Shown: positions 26,664 through 35,660 of the stretch, one piece after another
How positions within the stretch are numbered: the stretch's first letter is position 1
How the letters are laid out: each line of letters begins with the position of its first letter
DNA from: Rhizobium sp. WYJ-E13
GTDB lineage: Bacteria > Pseudomonadota > Alphaproteobacteria > Rhizobiales > Rhizobiaceae
DNA length: 64,000 nt
Direction: 5' to 3'
Assembly (NCBI RefSeq): GCF_018987265.1
Contig: NZ_CP076853.1
Coordinates: 2,356,001-2,420,000, forward strand
The notes under the pieces: model-generated
What the model was told of the DNA's origin: nothing
Databases searched by the model: none
The model's input: the letters and a program-made list of their open reading frames with translations, nothing else
Translations under genes and position numbers: made by a program

Positions 26664-27761
26664 TCAGCGGCCGGCAACCGTCTCGACCGGCCTGGCAGTC
26701 ACGCCTGCTGCCGAAAGCTTGCCGAGTTCCGACCTGCGGCTGGCGGTATCGAGCTCGGAGAAATCACCGGGCAATTCGGACATGACCTCACCCTGCACCA
26801 CACAGTCGATCATGAACATCGGCCGGCGCTTGTGCTCCTGCACGAGGCGCCCGACATATTCGCCGAGCGTACCGAGCGCGATGAGCTGGATGGCGCTCAA
26901 AGCGGAAATGGCCGCCATGATGCTCGACCAGCCGGTGATGACATTGCCCTCGAACCATTGCACGAGCGTATAGATCAGCAGCCCCAACGCGAAGACCGCC
27001 GAGATCAGCCCCATCCAGGCGCTGATGCGCAGCGGAATGATCGAGAAGCTGGTGATCGCATCGATCGCGAAGCGGATCATCTTCTTCAGCGGATATTTCG
27101 TCGAGCCGGCATAGCGGGCATCGCGTGTATAACGCAGTGCCACCTGCCTGCCGCCGATCCAGCTCACCATGCCGCGGATGAAACGATGCCGCTCCGGCAT
27201 GTTGAGGAGGATATGGACGATGCGCGCCTTCATCAGCCGGAAATCGCCGGTGTCCTGCGGGATCGAGATCGAGGTGAGCCGCGTCAGCAGCCGGTAGAAG
27301 ACAGAGGCCGTGACGAGCTTGAACCTGGTCTCGCCCTTGCGCTCGCTCCGCTGCCCGTAAACGACATCGGCGCCCTGATCCATGATCGGCATCATCTCGG
27401 AAAGCAGCTCCGGCGGATCCTGAAGATCGGCGTCGATGAGCAGCACGCGCTCGCCGCGGGCCACCGCAAGACCGGACGTCGCTGCGAGCTGGTGGCCGTG
27501 ATTGCGAAGAAGCTTGACGCCGAGCACCTGCGGAATGCCCGCCGCAAGGCCTGATATGACGCCCCACGTACCATCGCTGGAGCCGTCATCGACGAGGATG
27601 ATCTCGAAGGACTGGCCTGCAACCACCTCCGCCGCTGCCCGCGCCCTCCGGCAGAACTCGTTCAGCCCCTCGGCCTCATTGTAGCAGGGCGCGACGATGG
27701 AAAGCCTGATCTTCACACCACCATCATCAACGGATTTGCCCATTTCCACCGAATCTCCCAT
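26664..27761 (-). CDS. Membrane-anchored family 2 glycosyltransferase (DPM1/GtrB/ArnC-like)
   Basis: 365 residues from ATG 27761; ATG 27743, with GGGAG upstream, is an alternative. The GT-A domain (about 16-240) begins LSIVAPCYNEAEGL and holds ILVDDGSSDGTW, the DxD-type LLIDADLQDPPEL and QDTGDFRLM. Two membrane helices (about 250-320: SAWMGLISAVFALGLLIYTLV, SAIQLIALGTLGEYVGRL) and a cytoplasmic tail follow. Members load a sugar from a nucleotide donor onto polyprenyl phosphate for envelope glycan modification. The acceptor pathway is not visible; no flippase or sugar gene lies nearby. Confidence 0.9.
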   Translation of the reverse strand: MGDSVEMGKSVDDGGVKIRLSIVAPCYNEAEGLNEFCRRARAAAEVVAGQSFEIILVDDGSSDGTWGVISGLAAGIPQVLGVKLLRNHGHQLAATSGLAVARGERVLLIDADLQDPPELLSEMMPIMDQGADVVYGQRSERKGETRFKLVTASVFYRLLTRLTSISIPQDTGDFRLMKARIVHILLNMPERHRFIRGMVSWIGGRQVALRYTRDARYAGSTKYPLKKMIRFAIDAITSFSIIPLRISAWMGLISAVFALGLLIYTLVQWFEGNVITGWSSIMAAISALSAIQLIALGTLGEYVGRLVQEHKRRPMFMIDCVVQGEVMSELPGDFSELDTASRRSELGKLSAAGVTARPVETVAGR

Positions 27762-27933
27762 TCCCGCAGGAAAGCATGACCAATCGCCTGAGGGCACACA
27801 AGGCAGAGCATCCCCTGCCCTGTCGGCCGGAACCTGCGCCTCCGGCAATGGTTTGATATCATGCACCTGCTTTGCATATCCTAAAGACAAAGCCGCAAAC
27901 TGGATTTGCGAAGCATGAGCGCAGGGAGGCGTC

Positions 27934-28623
27934 ATGCAGGATGCAGCACCCGATCTCGGCCGCAGGGCCGCCATAGCCAACGCCAAGTTTCTCGTGGCCC
28001 TCGCAGTCATTGTGTTCCTGGCGGCGGGCACGCTCGCCTATTGGCAGGGCTGGCTCTTCCTCGCCGATTTCGCCGCCTGGTCGGCCGGATCATCGGTCTA
28101 TTTCTACTATCGCGACCCGGCACTTCTGGAAAAGCGCTTGCGCGCCGGGCCGGCCGCCGAAACGGACCCGGTCCAGAAGCGCATCCAGCTCTTCACCAGC
28201 GTCGTAATGATCGCCCTCATCCTGGTTTCGGTACTCGATTACCGCTTCGGCTGGTTGACCGTTCCGGTATGGGTGGTGATTTCAGGCAATCTGCTGATCT
28301 CGGCAGGCTTCGCTTACTTCGTGGTCGTCCTCAGGGAAAACTCCTTCGCCTCGGCGACGATCCAGGTCTCCGAAGACCAGAAGGTCGTCTCCACAGGGCC
28401 TTACGCGTTGGTGCGCCACCCCATGTACGCCGCCGTCCTGCCGCTTGCATCCGGCATCCCGCTTGCCCTCGGTTCCTGGTGGGGCCTTATCATCGTGCCG
28501 CTGATCTTCATCGGCCTGATCCTGCGCCTCACCGACGAGGAAGGCCACCTGCGCCGGGGCCTGCTCGGCTATGAGGATTACTGCCGCAAGGTGAGATACC
28601 GGCTCTTTCCCGGCCTCTGGTGA
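27934..28623 (+). CDS. Isoprenylcysteine carboxyl methyltransferase (ICMT)-family membrane protein
   Basis: 229 residues with about five membrane helices; GGGAGG precedes the ATG. The C-terminal block VSTGPYALVRHPMYA (about 149-163) and YEDYCRKVRYRLFPGLW are the ICMT/PEMT cofactor-binding signature. In bacteria these proteins are SAM-dependent methyltransferases or their relatives with unknown lipid or small-molecule targets; classic prenyl-cysteine proteins are absent. It is divergent from the glycosyltransferase gene, with about 170 bp between starts, and convergent with the next methyltransferase gene (15 bp between stops). Confidence 0.85.
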   Translation: MQDAAPDLGRRAAIANAKFLVALAVIVFLAAGTLAYWQGWLFLADFAAWSAGSSVYFYYRDPALLEKRLRAGPAAETDPVQKRIQLFTSVVMIALILVSVLDYRFGWLTVPVWVVISGNLLISAGFAYFVVVLRENSFASATIQVSEDQKVVSTGPYALVRHPMYAAVLPLASGIPLALGSWWGLIIVPLIFIGLILRLTDEEGHLRRGLLGYEDYCRKVRYRLFPGLW

Positions 28624-28638
28624 AAATCCGCCTGAGAC

Positions 28639-29304
28639 TCACGCCCGCTCGTAACGGCTGACCTCCAGCCCCGATCCGACCGGCAGCAGCACGCTGGTGA
28701 TGCCGAGCCTGGCTCTGATAGCCCGGGCATAGATCTTCACGTCTTCGGTGGCAGGATAAATCATGTTGTCGGCAACGATGATCGCGCCGGCATTGAGCTT
28801 CGGATAGAAGGCTTCGAGGCATGGCAGATAGAGATCCTTCCAGAGATCGACGAGGACGAAATCCACCTTGCCCCGCAGTTCGCGGATCATGGAGACCGCA
28901 TCGCCCACCCGGAAATCGATATGCTCGGCAAGCCCGGCCTTCTCCGCCATCGCCTGTGCATAGGCGGATTTATAACCATGCACTTCCATGGTGATCACCC
29001 GCCCGCCGGTCGCCCGCGCGGCCTCTGCAAGCCAGATGCCGGAATAACCGAAGGAGGTACCGAGTTCGAGAATCGTCGGCGCCGTCAGGCTGCGGACGAG
29101 GATATTCAGGAACCGCCCAGTCTCCGGCCCGACTGCCCGCATCCTCTGATCCTGCCCGCCATCGCGTCCTCCCGGCGCATCCTGGCGCGGACTGCGGCGC
29201 TCCTCATCGATTCGCCGGTGATAGGAATGCAAGACATCGAGAACTTTCTCATCCAGCCGATGTTCGCCGACCAAGCTGGCATGGTCTTGCTTATCATTGC
29301 GCAT
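28639..29304 (-). CDS. Class I SAM-dependent O-methyltransferase (COMT-like)
   Basis: 221 residues from the ATG at 29304, with GGAGGA seven bases upstream; an ATG two codons earlier lies too close to it. The SAM motif I ILELGTSFGYSGIWLA (about 75-90), VITMEVHGYKSAYA (motif II) and VDFVLVDLWKDLYLPCLEAFYPKL (metal-site region with LVDLWK) place it in the catechol/caffeoyl-CoA O-methyltransferase group. The N-terminal 60 residues are charged and Arg-rich. The substrate is unknown. It is transcribed toward the ICMT-like gene. Confidence 0.87.
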   Translation of the reverse strand: MRNDKQDHASLVGEHRLDEKVLDVLHSYHRRIDEERRSPRQDAPGGRDGGQDQRMRAVGPETGRFLNILVRSLTAPTILELGTSFGYSGIWLAEAARATGGRVITMEVHGYKSAYAQAMAEKAGLAEHIDFRVGDAVSMIRELRGKVDFVLVDLWKDLYLPCLEAFYPKLNAGAIIVADNMIYPATEDVKIYARAIRARLGITSVLLPVGSGLEVSRYERA

Positions 29305-29454
29305 CGACATTCCTCCAGGGTTCGGCCAACCGCGGCAGATGCCGCGGCAGTGACCTCGGCACACGAGTTAAATACCGAGCGAGATTTCCGGCAAGCGCAG
29401 AATGACGAGGACAAGGCCGCCGATGATTCCCGCTGGCAGGATCAACGGAATCAG

Positions 29455-29495
29455 AAAACAAAAAAAGCCGACAAGCCCTTGGTATCAAGGGCTTT
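29455..29495 (-). terminator. Rho-independent terminator of tRNA-Lys
   Basis: On the minus strand AAGCCCTTG and CAAGGGCTT pair around a 4-nt loop (29494-29473), and after GTCGGC comes a run of T residues (29466-29455). It lies 35 bp beyond the 3' end of the tRNA. Confidence 0.8.
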
Positions 29496-29528
29496 ATCTG
29501 CAACGTCCATTCTCTTCGCAGGAGAAAT

Positions 29529-29604
<76 letters not shown>

Positions 29605-29635
29605 GTACCGTGCTTGGCTGCGCGGTGTGACGGGG

Positions 29636-29664
29636 CATATAAATAGGATCGCCCGGCTTGTCTA
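29636..29664 (-). promoter_or_regulatory. Sigma-70-type promoter of tRNA-Lys
   Basis: Minus strand: TAGACA (29664-29659), 17-nt spacer, TATATG (29641-29636), with the tRNA 5' end 32 nt downstream. A GC-rich stretch follows the -10 as in stringent stable-RNA promoters. Confidence 0.65.
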
Positions 29665-29731
29665 GCGCCCTGCCGAAAATTCTTTGGTTAATTGCGAAGT
29701 TTTTTTGTCAGGGGCCGGAAATGCAATGAAA

Positions 29732-30643
29732 TCAAAGGTCGAGCGTGCCGGTCGCAATCCGAACCGCCTGGCCGCCGATCCGGGCATTCGAAATGGTCCC
29801 GCCTTCGATATCCATATGTAGATGAATGAAGGACGGGCGGCCCATCTCCACGCCCTGCTCGATGAGAACAGGGTAATGCCCGTCCGTCAGCCGGTCGAAA
29901 TGGTTGATCGCGCCTGAGAGAGCAGCCGCCGCCGAGCCGGTCGCCGGATCCTCGGAAATGCCCATGCCGCTTGCAAACATGCGGGCATGGAACTTGGCGA
30001 CATGGTTCACGCCGCCGCGACAGTAGATATAGGCCGAAGCGAGCGCGCCATCGACGAAGGGTACGGTCTTTTCCCAGAGCTGCGGATCGAACTCCAGCCG
30101 CCTGGCCGCACCGACGTCGTGGACCGGCACCATGAGGAAGGGAACGCCGGCGCTCCAGATCGACGGCACGTGATTCTCGAAGCCGATCTCGGTCGTCTTC
30201 AGCGACAGCGCGTCGGCAATGCCGGCCTTGTCGAGCGAAAGCTGGATCTGCTGGGATTTGCGCGGCAGGTCGAATTCGGCAAAGCTCGCCTCGCCTTCCC
30301 GAAGCCTGACGGCGCAGCGCACCGGGCCGACATTTTCCTCCAGCACCGAAACGAGGTCGAGTGATCCTGCTCCATGCGCCTTCTCCGCCAGCGCAATCGC
30401 CGTACCAACCGTGGGATGGCCGGCAAAAGGCAATTCGCGGCCGGGCGTGAAGATGCGGATACGCGCCGTATAGGCGGGATTGTCGGCCTGCTGCACGAAA
30501 ACCGTTTCGGACAGGTTCATTTCGCTGGCGATTGCCTGCATGGCGGCATCGCCAAGTCCCTCGCCGTCGAAGATCACAGCCAGCGGATTGCCGGCAAGCT
30601 TGGTGTCGGTGAACACGTCATAGACGCTGTAGCTTAACGCCAC
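29732..30643 (-). CDS. PhzF family isomerase/epimerase
   Basis: 303 residues with a GTG start at 30643, chosen because AAGGAGG lies at ideal distance and the family begins with YSVYDVFTDTKLAGNPLAVI. Motifs of the PhzF/DapF-like fold are present: GNPLAV near 16-21, MNLSETVFV with the catalytic Glu (about E45), RIFTPGRELPFAGHPTVGTA, and DPATGSAAAAL near the C-terminus. The family isomerises small hydroxylated or amino acids; the substrate cannot be read from the context. The NUDIX gene lies just upstream on the same strand, 70 bp away. Confidence 0.9.
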   Translation of the reverse strand: MALSYSVYDVFTDTKLAGNPLAVIFDGEGLGDAAMQAIASEMNLSETVFVQQADNPAYTARIRIFTPGRELPFAGHPTVGTAIALAEKAHGAGSLDLVSVLEENVGPVRCAVRLREGEASFAEFDLPRKSQQIQLSLDKAGIADALSLKTTEIGFENHVPSIWSAGVPFLMVPVHDVGAARRLEFDPQLWEKTVPFVDGALASAYIYCRGGVNHVAKFHARMFASGMGISEDPATGSAAAALSGAINHFDRLTDGHYPVLIEQGVEMGRPSFIHLHMDIEGGTISNARIGGQAVRIATGTLDL

Positions 30644-30713
30644 ATCGGCCTCCTTGAATCGGTCATCGAACCGCCAACCTGCCCGACAGCACACGCAAGT
30701 GCAAGCTTCAGGC

Positions 30714-31451
30714 CTACTTGCCCGCGAAATACCAGTCGATGATCGGCAGCATCGCGGCATTGTAAGGCTGAGCCTTCGGATTGGCCGTGCGGATCGCGAC
30801 CGCACCTGATATTTCCTTGTCCTCGGCAACCAGCATGTGCCGGCTAATGAAATCGACCATCTCATCGGCCGTCATATCGAAGCGGAAGAGCTTGAAGATC
30901 GAGACCGAGCGGCGGATGTGGCTGGCATGCAACCCCTCGCCCGCAACGGCATCGGCGAGATCGAGGCCCGTCTCCTCCATCACTTCGCGGGCCATGTTGC
31001 TGTCGATATCACAACGCCCGTCAACGACATCCTCGGGCTCCAGCGAACCGGCGGCGAAATAGACCTGGCCGGGATTGGCCGTATGCTCTCCCATGCGGAT
31101 CGCGACCAGCGCGCCGTCGGATGATTCGAGCACCGGATAGGCGAAGAGATGGATGGCGCCCTTCCGCTCCGGCTGCCTGCGCCACCACATGAAGGTCGAG
31201 AAGGGAACGGTGTGGGCCTCGCTCGCAATCCCGTCTTCGGAAAGCTTCAGCCGGTGCTGCAGCACCATGCGGCCGTCGAAGAGCGCCGGATTGACAGCGA
31301 TCTCCCGCTCCCAGTTCTCGCGGATCGACGCCCTGTTGGCTGTCAGCAGCGGATGATCCCCGTCAAGTACGCGCAGATTGGTGCCGGCAATCGGAAAAAC
31401 CGTCTGTTCCGGCGGAAAGGCTGAAAGGTCTTCTGAAAAATTTGGTGTCAT
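30714..31451 (-). CDS. NUDIX hydrolase-like protein
   Basis: 245 residues from ATG 31451. The Nudix box is recognisable but imperfect: the segment near 145-170 reads GSLEPEDVVDGRCDIDSNMAREVMEETGLDL, in which REVMEETGL fits the RExxEExG(x)L core while the leading G-x5-E spacing is altered. The N-terminal half (ILDGDHPLLTANR, LFDGRMVLQHRL) is typical of the larger Nudix proteins. Hydrolysis of a nucleoside diphosphate-linked compound is expected. It may be cotranscribed with the PhzF gene. Confidence 0.82.
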   Translation of the reverse strand: MTPNFSEDLSAFPPEQTVFPIAGTNLRVLDGDHPLLTANRASIRENWEREIAVNPALFDGRMVLQHRLKLSEDGIASEAHTVPFSTFMWWRRQPERKGAIHLFAYPVLESSDGALVAIRMGEHTANPGQVYFAAGSLEPEDVVDGRCDIDSNMAREVMEETGLDLADAVAGEGLHASHIRRSVSIFKLFRFDMTADEMVDFISRHMLVAEDKEISGAVAIRTANPKAQPYNAAMLPIIDWYFAGK

Positions 31452-31634
31452 AGGAGATCCAATATCATGACGACGGGGCAATGGTCGGATGCCTTCGGCC
31501 TGTCCCACCCGGTACGCGGATAGCACTCCACCTCCTGCCCCGGCGGGCAAGGCGAAGCGACATCAGGCATTCCCGGTTGGCATCAGGGATACAACTAAAG
31601 ACGAAAGAGCGCTTCGAAAAGCCCTGTTTGTCCC

Positions 31635-32654
31635 TCATAGCCGCCAGCCGGTCCGGATGACGACATGCACCGCCTCATCAGGCACGACGGCCACGCGGCT
31701 GTAGGCACGCAGTGCCTGGCCGTTGCCGAGCATCAGCTTCACCGCATAACGCTCACCCTCGAAGAGCGCGGATTCGACGGTCGCAGGAGCCCCCTCGCCG
31801 CCGATGATGACATCTTCCGGCCGCACCAGAATATCGGCGCCATCGGTATTGGCGGCATGCAGCGCGCCCTCCAGCTCGTCCCATTCAAGCTGCCGTTCGC
31901 CGCCCATGACCGGCAGCGTGACGATCGCGCCGCGGCCGATCAGCCCGCCGACCATGCGCCCCTCCGGCCGCGCATAGATCTCCGCCGGCGGCGCCACCTG
32001 CAGCAGCCGCCCCTCGGACATGACGGCGACGTCGGTTGCGAGCGCCATCGCCTCGCTCTGGTCATGCGTCACATAGATCATCGTGGCACCCGAACGCTGA
32101 TGGAACTCGCGGAACGTCTCCTCCATCTCCTGCTTCAGATGCCGGTCGAGATTGGCGAGCGGCTCGTCGAGCAGCACGACATCGGGCGAGGTCACCAGAC
32201 AGCGGGCCAGCGCCACGCGCTGCCGCTGGCCGCCAGAGAGATCGGCCGGCCGCCGCTCGGCATAGTCGACGAGGCGCACGGTCGACAGTGCTTCACGCAC
32301 CTTGGTCTTATAAGCTTCGCCGGAGATGCCGCGCACCTTCAGCGGATAACCGACATTGTCGGCGACACTCATATGCGGCCAGAGCGCGTAGGACTGGAAG
32401 ACCATCGCCATGTTGCGCCGTTCCGGCGGCAACGATTGCGCGGCGTCCGCCAGCAGCCGCTCGCCGAGATGGATGGAACCATCGCTCGGCGTCTCGAAGC
32501 CGGCAATCATGCGCAGCACCGTGGTCTTGCCGCAGCCCGACGGGCCGAGCAGCGCCAGGAAGCCGCCCTCGCGCACATCGAGCGAAAAGCCGCTGACGGC
32601 AGCCCTGCCCGTGCCGAAATCCTTGGCCACCTGATTGAGGATCAGCTTCGCCAC
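31635..32654 (-). CDS. ABC transporter ATP-binding protein, Fe(III)/FbpC type
   Basis: 339 residues. Walker A GPSGCGKTT (about 38-46), Q-loop MVFQSYALWPHM, signature LSGGQRQRVALAR, Walker B VVLLDEPLANLD and the switch His in YVTHDQSEA are all intact. A C-terminal TOBE-like regulatory domain (about 245-339) follows. It energises the fused permease encoded just upstream; the two genes overlap by 13 bp, showing translational coupling. Third gene of a binding protein-permease-ATPase operon. Confidence 0.93.
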   Translation of the reverse strand: MAKLILNQVAKDFGTGRAAVSGFSLDVREGGFLALLGPSGCGKTTVLRMIAGFETPSDGSIHLGERLLADAAQSLPPERRNMAMVFQSYALWPHMSVADNVGYPLKVRGISGEAYKTKVREALSTVRLVDYAERRPADLSGGQRQRVALARCLVTSPDVVLLDEPLANLDRHLKQEMEETFREFHQRSGATMIYVTHDQSEAMALATDVAVMSEGRLLQVAPPAEIYARPEGRMVGGLIGRGAIVTLPVMGGERQLEWDELEGALHAANTDGADILVRPEDVIIGGEGAPATVESALFEGERYAVKLMLGNGQALRAYSRVAVVPDEAVHVVIRTGWRL

Positions 32655-34336
32655 GGCACCACTCCCTTGGGCAGATGTTTCGCCAGAAGCTCCAGGAGCA
32701 GCATCATGGCGACGACCATGAAGACGACGAGCACCGAAAGTGCCGAGGCAAGATCGGAACTGCCGCTGTCGTCGAGATTGTAGATGGCGACACCCAGCGT
32801 CTGCGTACCCGCCGACCAGAGCAGCGCCGAGATCGTCAGCTCGTTGCAGGCGATCAGGAAAACGAGGATGACCGAGGCGCCTGCCGCCGGCGCAATCAGC
32901 GGCACGATGATATCCTTGAGCCGCCGGAAGAAGCCGGCGCCGGAAAGCCGTGCTGCCTCCTCCAGCGCCGGATCAAGCTGGTGGAAGGCGCTGACCACAG
33001 GCTTCAGGCTGACGGCGAAGAAGGAGGAGAAATAGGCAATGAGGATGATCCAGACTGTGCCGTAAAGCGTCACGTTCAGCACCGGGATCGGCGCCGCGAA
33101 CACAAGGATGAAGCATACCGCCATGACGATACCCGGCAGCGAATAGGGTATTTCGACAAGGCTGGAAACAATGCGCGACAGCGTATCCTTGCGCCGCGTC
33201 AGCGCATAGGCGGCCAGCACCGTGACGAACAGCAAACCGACTGCGGCTCCGCTTGCGAGCGACAGCGAATTGACGAAAGCCGTGCGCGTCACCGCCTGCC
33301 GGAACAATATCTCCTCGAAGGCATGAAACGTCATGGTCTTGAAAGTCAGCGGCACGCCGTAAGCCGGCACCAGTGCGCCCGCCACCAACGCAAAGAAGGG
33401 CGCCGCCAGCATGAAGAACAGTACGATCCACAGCAGCGGCGTGAAAATGAGCTTCCACCCGCCGAGTTCGAAGGCCGCCGTCGCGCCCGAAAGGCCGATG
33501 ACGCGGTAGTCGCGCCCACGCAACGCCCGATCCTGGATGGCAAGGCCGGCGACCGAGATCAGCGCAATGATGGCAGACAGTAGCGCCACATCGCCGAAGG
33601 TGCGGCCGGTAAAGGCGGTGAACTTGGAAAAGATCAGCGTCGGCAGCGTGAAGATCGACGCGGGAATGCCGAGAATGGCCGGAATGCCGAAATTACCGGT
33701 GCAGGAAACGAAGGAAATCGCCGCACCCGCAATGACGCCCGGCAGCGACAGCGGCAGGATGATATCGCGAAAGACACGCAGACGCGACGCCCCGGAAAGT
33801 CTTGCCGCCTCCACCCCGTCGCGCGGCAGGGTCATCAGCCCTGCCCTCAGCGCCAGATAGACGAGCGGCGCATGCTGCACGCCATAGAGCAGCGCAATAC
33901 CAGCAACCGAATAAAGCGGCTGCGGCGACCCCAGCGGCGGGGCGATATGCAGCGCCTTCAGAAGCGGGCTCGATGGCCCCGACATCTGCACCCAGGCAAG
34001 CGCCGTCACCTGCGGCGGGATCATCATCGGCAGCACGAAGAAGAAGCTGAGCGGCCCCTTGGCCGGAATATCCGTCAGCGTCAGCAGATAGGCGAAGGTG
34101 CAGCCGATGATCAGCGAGATGATCGTGCCAATGATAGCCGTGACGATGGTGTAATAGACCGCCGACCAGACCAGGGGGTCGGACAGAACCTCAAGGACAC
34201 CGCCATTGGCGAAAGCGGAAATGCCGACGACCGCGAGCCGCGCCAAAGGCAGCACGCTGAGGAAAAGAACCACGGAGACAATAAAAGGAAACAGCCAGAC
34301 GGGCTGGCTGCTTCCTGCACGTACATAGCCCTGCAT
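32642..34336 (-). CDS. ABC transporter permease, two fused BPD_transp_1 domains (FbpB/SfuB type)
   Basis: 564 residues with about 12 membrane helices. The two halves each contain an EAA loop for ATPase docking: GVEAARLSGASRLRVFRDIILPLSLPG (about 180) and ALEEAARLSGAGFFRRLKDIIVPLIAPAA (about 460). One-chain fused permeases are characteristic of Fe(III) and some 2-aminoethylphosphonate or putrescine-like importers. It starts 7 bp after the binding-protein gene and overlaps the ATPase gene, so the three form one operon. Confidence 0.92.
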   Translation of the reverse strand: MQGYVRAGSSQPVWLFPFIVSVVLFLSVLPLARLAVVGISAFANGGVLEVLSDPLVWSAVYYTIVTAIIGTIISLIIGCTFAYLLTLTDIPAKGPLSFFFVLPMMIPPQVTALAWVQMSGPSSPLLKALHIAPPLGSPQPLYSVAGIALLYGVQHAPLVYLALRAGLMTLPRDGVEAARLSGASRLRVFRDIILPLSLPGVIAGAAISFVSCTGNFGIPAILGIPASIFTLPTLIFSKFTAFTGRTFGDVALLSAIIALISVAGLAIQDRALRGRDYRVIGLSGATAAFELGGWKLIFTPLLWIVLFFMLAAPFFALVAGALVPAYGVPLTFKTMTFHAFEEILFRQAVTRTAFVNSLSLASGAAVGLLFVTVLAAYALTRRKDTLSRIVSSLVEIPYSLPGIVMAVCFILVFAAPIPVLNVTLYGTVWIILIAYFSSFFAVSLKPVVSAFHQLDPALEEAARLSGAGFFRRLKDIIVPLIAPAAGASVILVFLIACNELTISALLWSAGTQTLGVAIYNLDDSGSSDLASALSVLVVFMVVAMMLLLELLAKHLPKGVVPWRS

Positions 34337-34343
34337 GGGTCTA

Positions 34344-35321
34344 TTATTTCGAACCGAAAAGATCCGTAAAGGTCTTCAGGTCCTTGTCGGTATTCTTCAG
34401 TGCCTCAGCGGCATTGATCGGCAGAACCTTGATCGTGTCGCGTGCCGGGAAGCCCGCGGGCAGCTTCATGCCGTTACGAGCCGGGATATAGCCGAGCTTC
34501 AGGAATCCTTCCTGACCCTTTTCCGAGAGAACGTAGTCGACGAACTTCTTGGCGGCATCGGCATTCTTGGCGCTGGCGAGAATGCCGACCGGCTCGGTCA
34601 CCGCCGAAACGCCTTCGCTCGGGAAGACGAATTCGACCGGGGCACCCTTGGCCTTTTCGCGGATCGGCAGGTAATCGACGACCATGCCGTAGGCCTTTTC
34701 GCCAGAGGCGACGGACTTCAGGACGACGCCGTTACCGCCGGAAGCGACGGCAGCATTCTCGGCGAGCGACTTGTAGAAATCCCACCCGAGACCGGGAACG
34801 GCAGCGAGCGTCTGGGCATGGATCAGAGCAGCGCCCGAGGCGAGCGGGCTCGGCATAGTGACGAGCCCCTTGGCTTCCGGCTTGGCAAGATCCTTCCAGC
34901 TCGTCGGCTTCATCGCAGCGGACGTGTTGTACATGATACCGGTCGTGATCAGCTTGGTGGAATAGTAGTAGCCGTCGGCGTCATATAGCGCGGCATCGTA
35001 TTGGGCTGCTTCCGGCGATTTGTAGGCGAGCAGCTTGCCGTCTTCCTTCAGGCGCTCCAGCGTCACCACGTCGGCGATCAGCAGCACGTCCGCAACCGGG
35101 TTGCCGGCCTGGATTTCAGCCTGCAGCTTCGCCATGATCTTCGGCGTGCCGTCGCGCACCCAGTCGACCTTGATATCGGGATTGGCGGCCATGAAGCCGT
35201 CGACGGTCGCCTGCGCATCTTCGTTCGGCTGGCTGGTGTAGAGAACGAGATTGGCGGCGGAAGCCGGGATAGCGAAAAGGCTCGCGGCGAGAAGGGCTGC
35301 GGCGGAAACTAGAGTTTTCAT
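34344..35321 (-). CDS. Periplasmic binding protein of the Fe(III)-type ABC importer
   Basis: 325 residues from ATG 35321 with GAGGA upstream. Signal peptide MKTLVSAAALLAASLFAIPASA, mature N-terminus ANLVLYTSQPNEDAQ, then LLIADVVTLERLKEDGKL and DADGYYYSTKLITTGIMYN, typical of SBP_bac_6/FbpA-like proteins. In FbpA adjacent tyrosines ligate ferric ion; the YYY here could do so, but several relatives bind phosphonates or organic acids, so iron is inferred from family and permease type only. First gene of the operon; no Fur or RirA-type operator that I can recognise lies upstream. Confidence 0.88.
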   Translation of the reverse strand: MKTLVSAAALLAASLFAIPASAANLVLYTSQPNEDAQATVDGFMAANPDIKVDWVRDGTPKIMAKLQAEIQAGNPVADVLLIADVVTLERLKEDGKLLAYKSPEAAQYDAALYDADGYYYSTKLITTGIMYNTSAAMKPTSWKDLAKPEAKGLVTMPSPLASGAALIHAQTLAAVPGLGWDFYKSLAENAAVASGGNGVVLKSVASGEKAYGMVVDYLPIREKAKGAPVEFVFPSEGVSAVTEPVGILASAKNADAAKKFVDYVLSEKGQEGFLKLGYIPARNGMKLPAGFPARDTIKVLPINAAEALKNTDKDLKTFTDLFGSK

Positions 35322-35660
35322 GGAAGGAATCCTCGGATGATGATGCCCCTCATTATTCGGGGTCATTGACAGACATGTGACACTAGGCAGCAGACTCCCG
35401 GCGCGCTATCTGGCAACCAACTGGTTATCGTCCCCCACTTTCTGGAATCGCCCCTTTGACACGGCTCGATCGGCCATCGCCGCCAGGTCACTGTCAATTC
35501 AAAAAGATCCAATCTCTTCGCCGTTCCCGAAACGACCGCTATTATCCTCGCGCGGAAGCGGGTGAAGGCGTAAATTCACGCAGGCGTGAACACCTTGCTG
35601 TTTGACGGCAAGCTTTGCTGCGGTACGTCCGTCAGGCCATTTTCATGAGGAGGAATTTCA
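35322..35660. other. Intergenic region between divergent binding-protein and aldo/keto reductase genes
   Basis: 339 nt with no gene. It contains TTGACA-like hexamers on both strands (for example minus-strand TTGACA at 35497-35492) without matching -10 boxes, and a palindrome TTCACG-CAGG-CGTGAA (35575-35590) about 70 bp before the reductase ATG that could be an operator. AGGAGGAATTTCA provides the reductase ribosome binding site. Confidence 0.5.

Noticed and set aside
25038..27554. An 838-codon plus-strand frame over the DHA2 pump and glycosyltransferase genes.
   Set aside because: It is charged, low-complexity and crosses two genes with unmistakable families on the other strand, so it is an antisense shadow.
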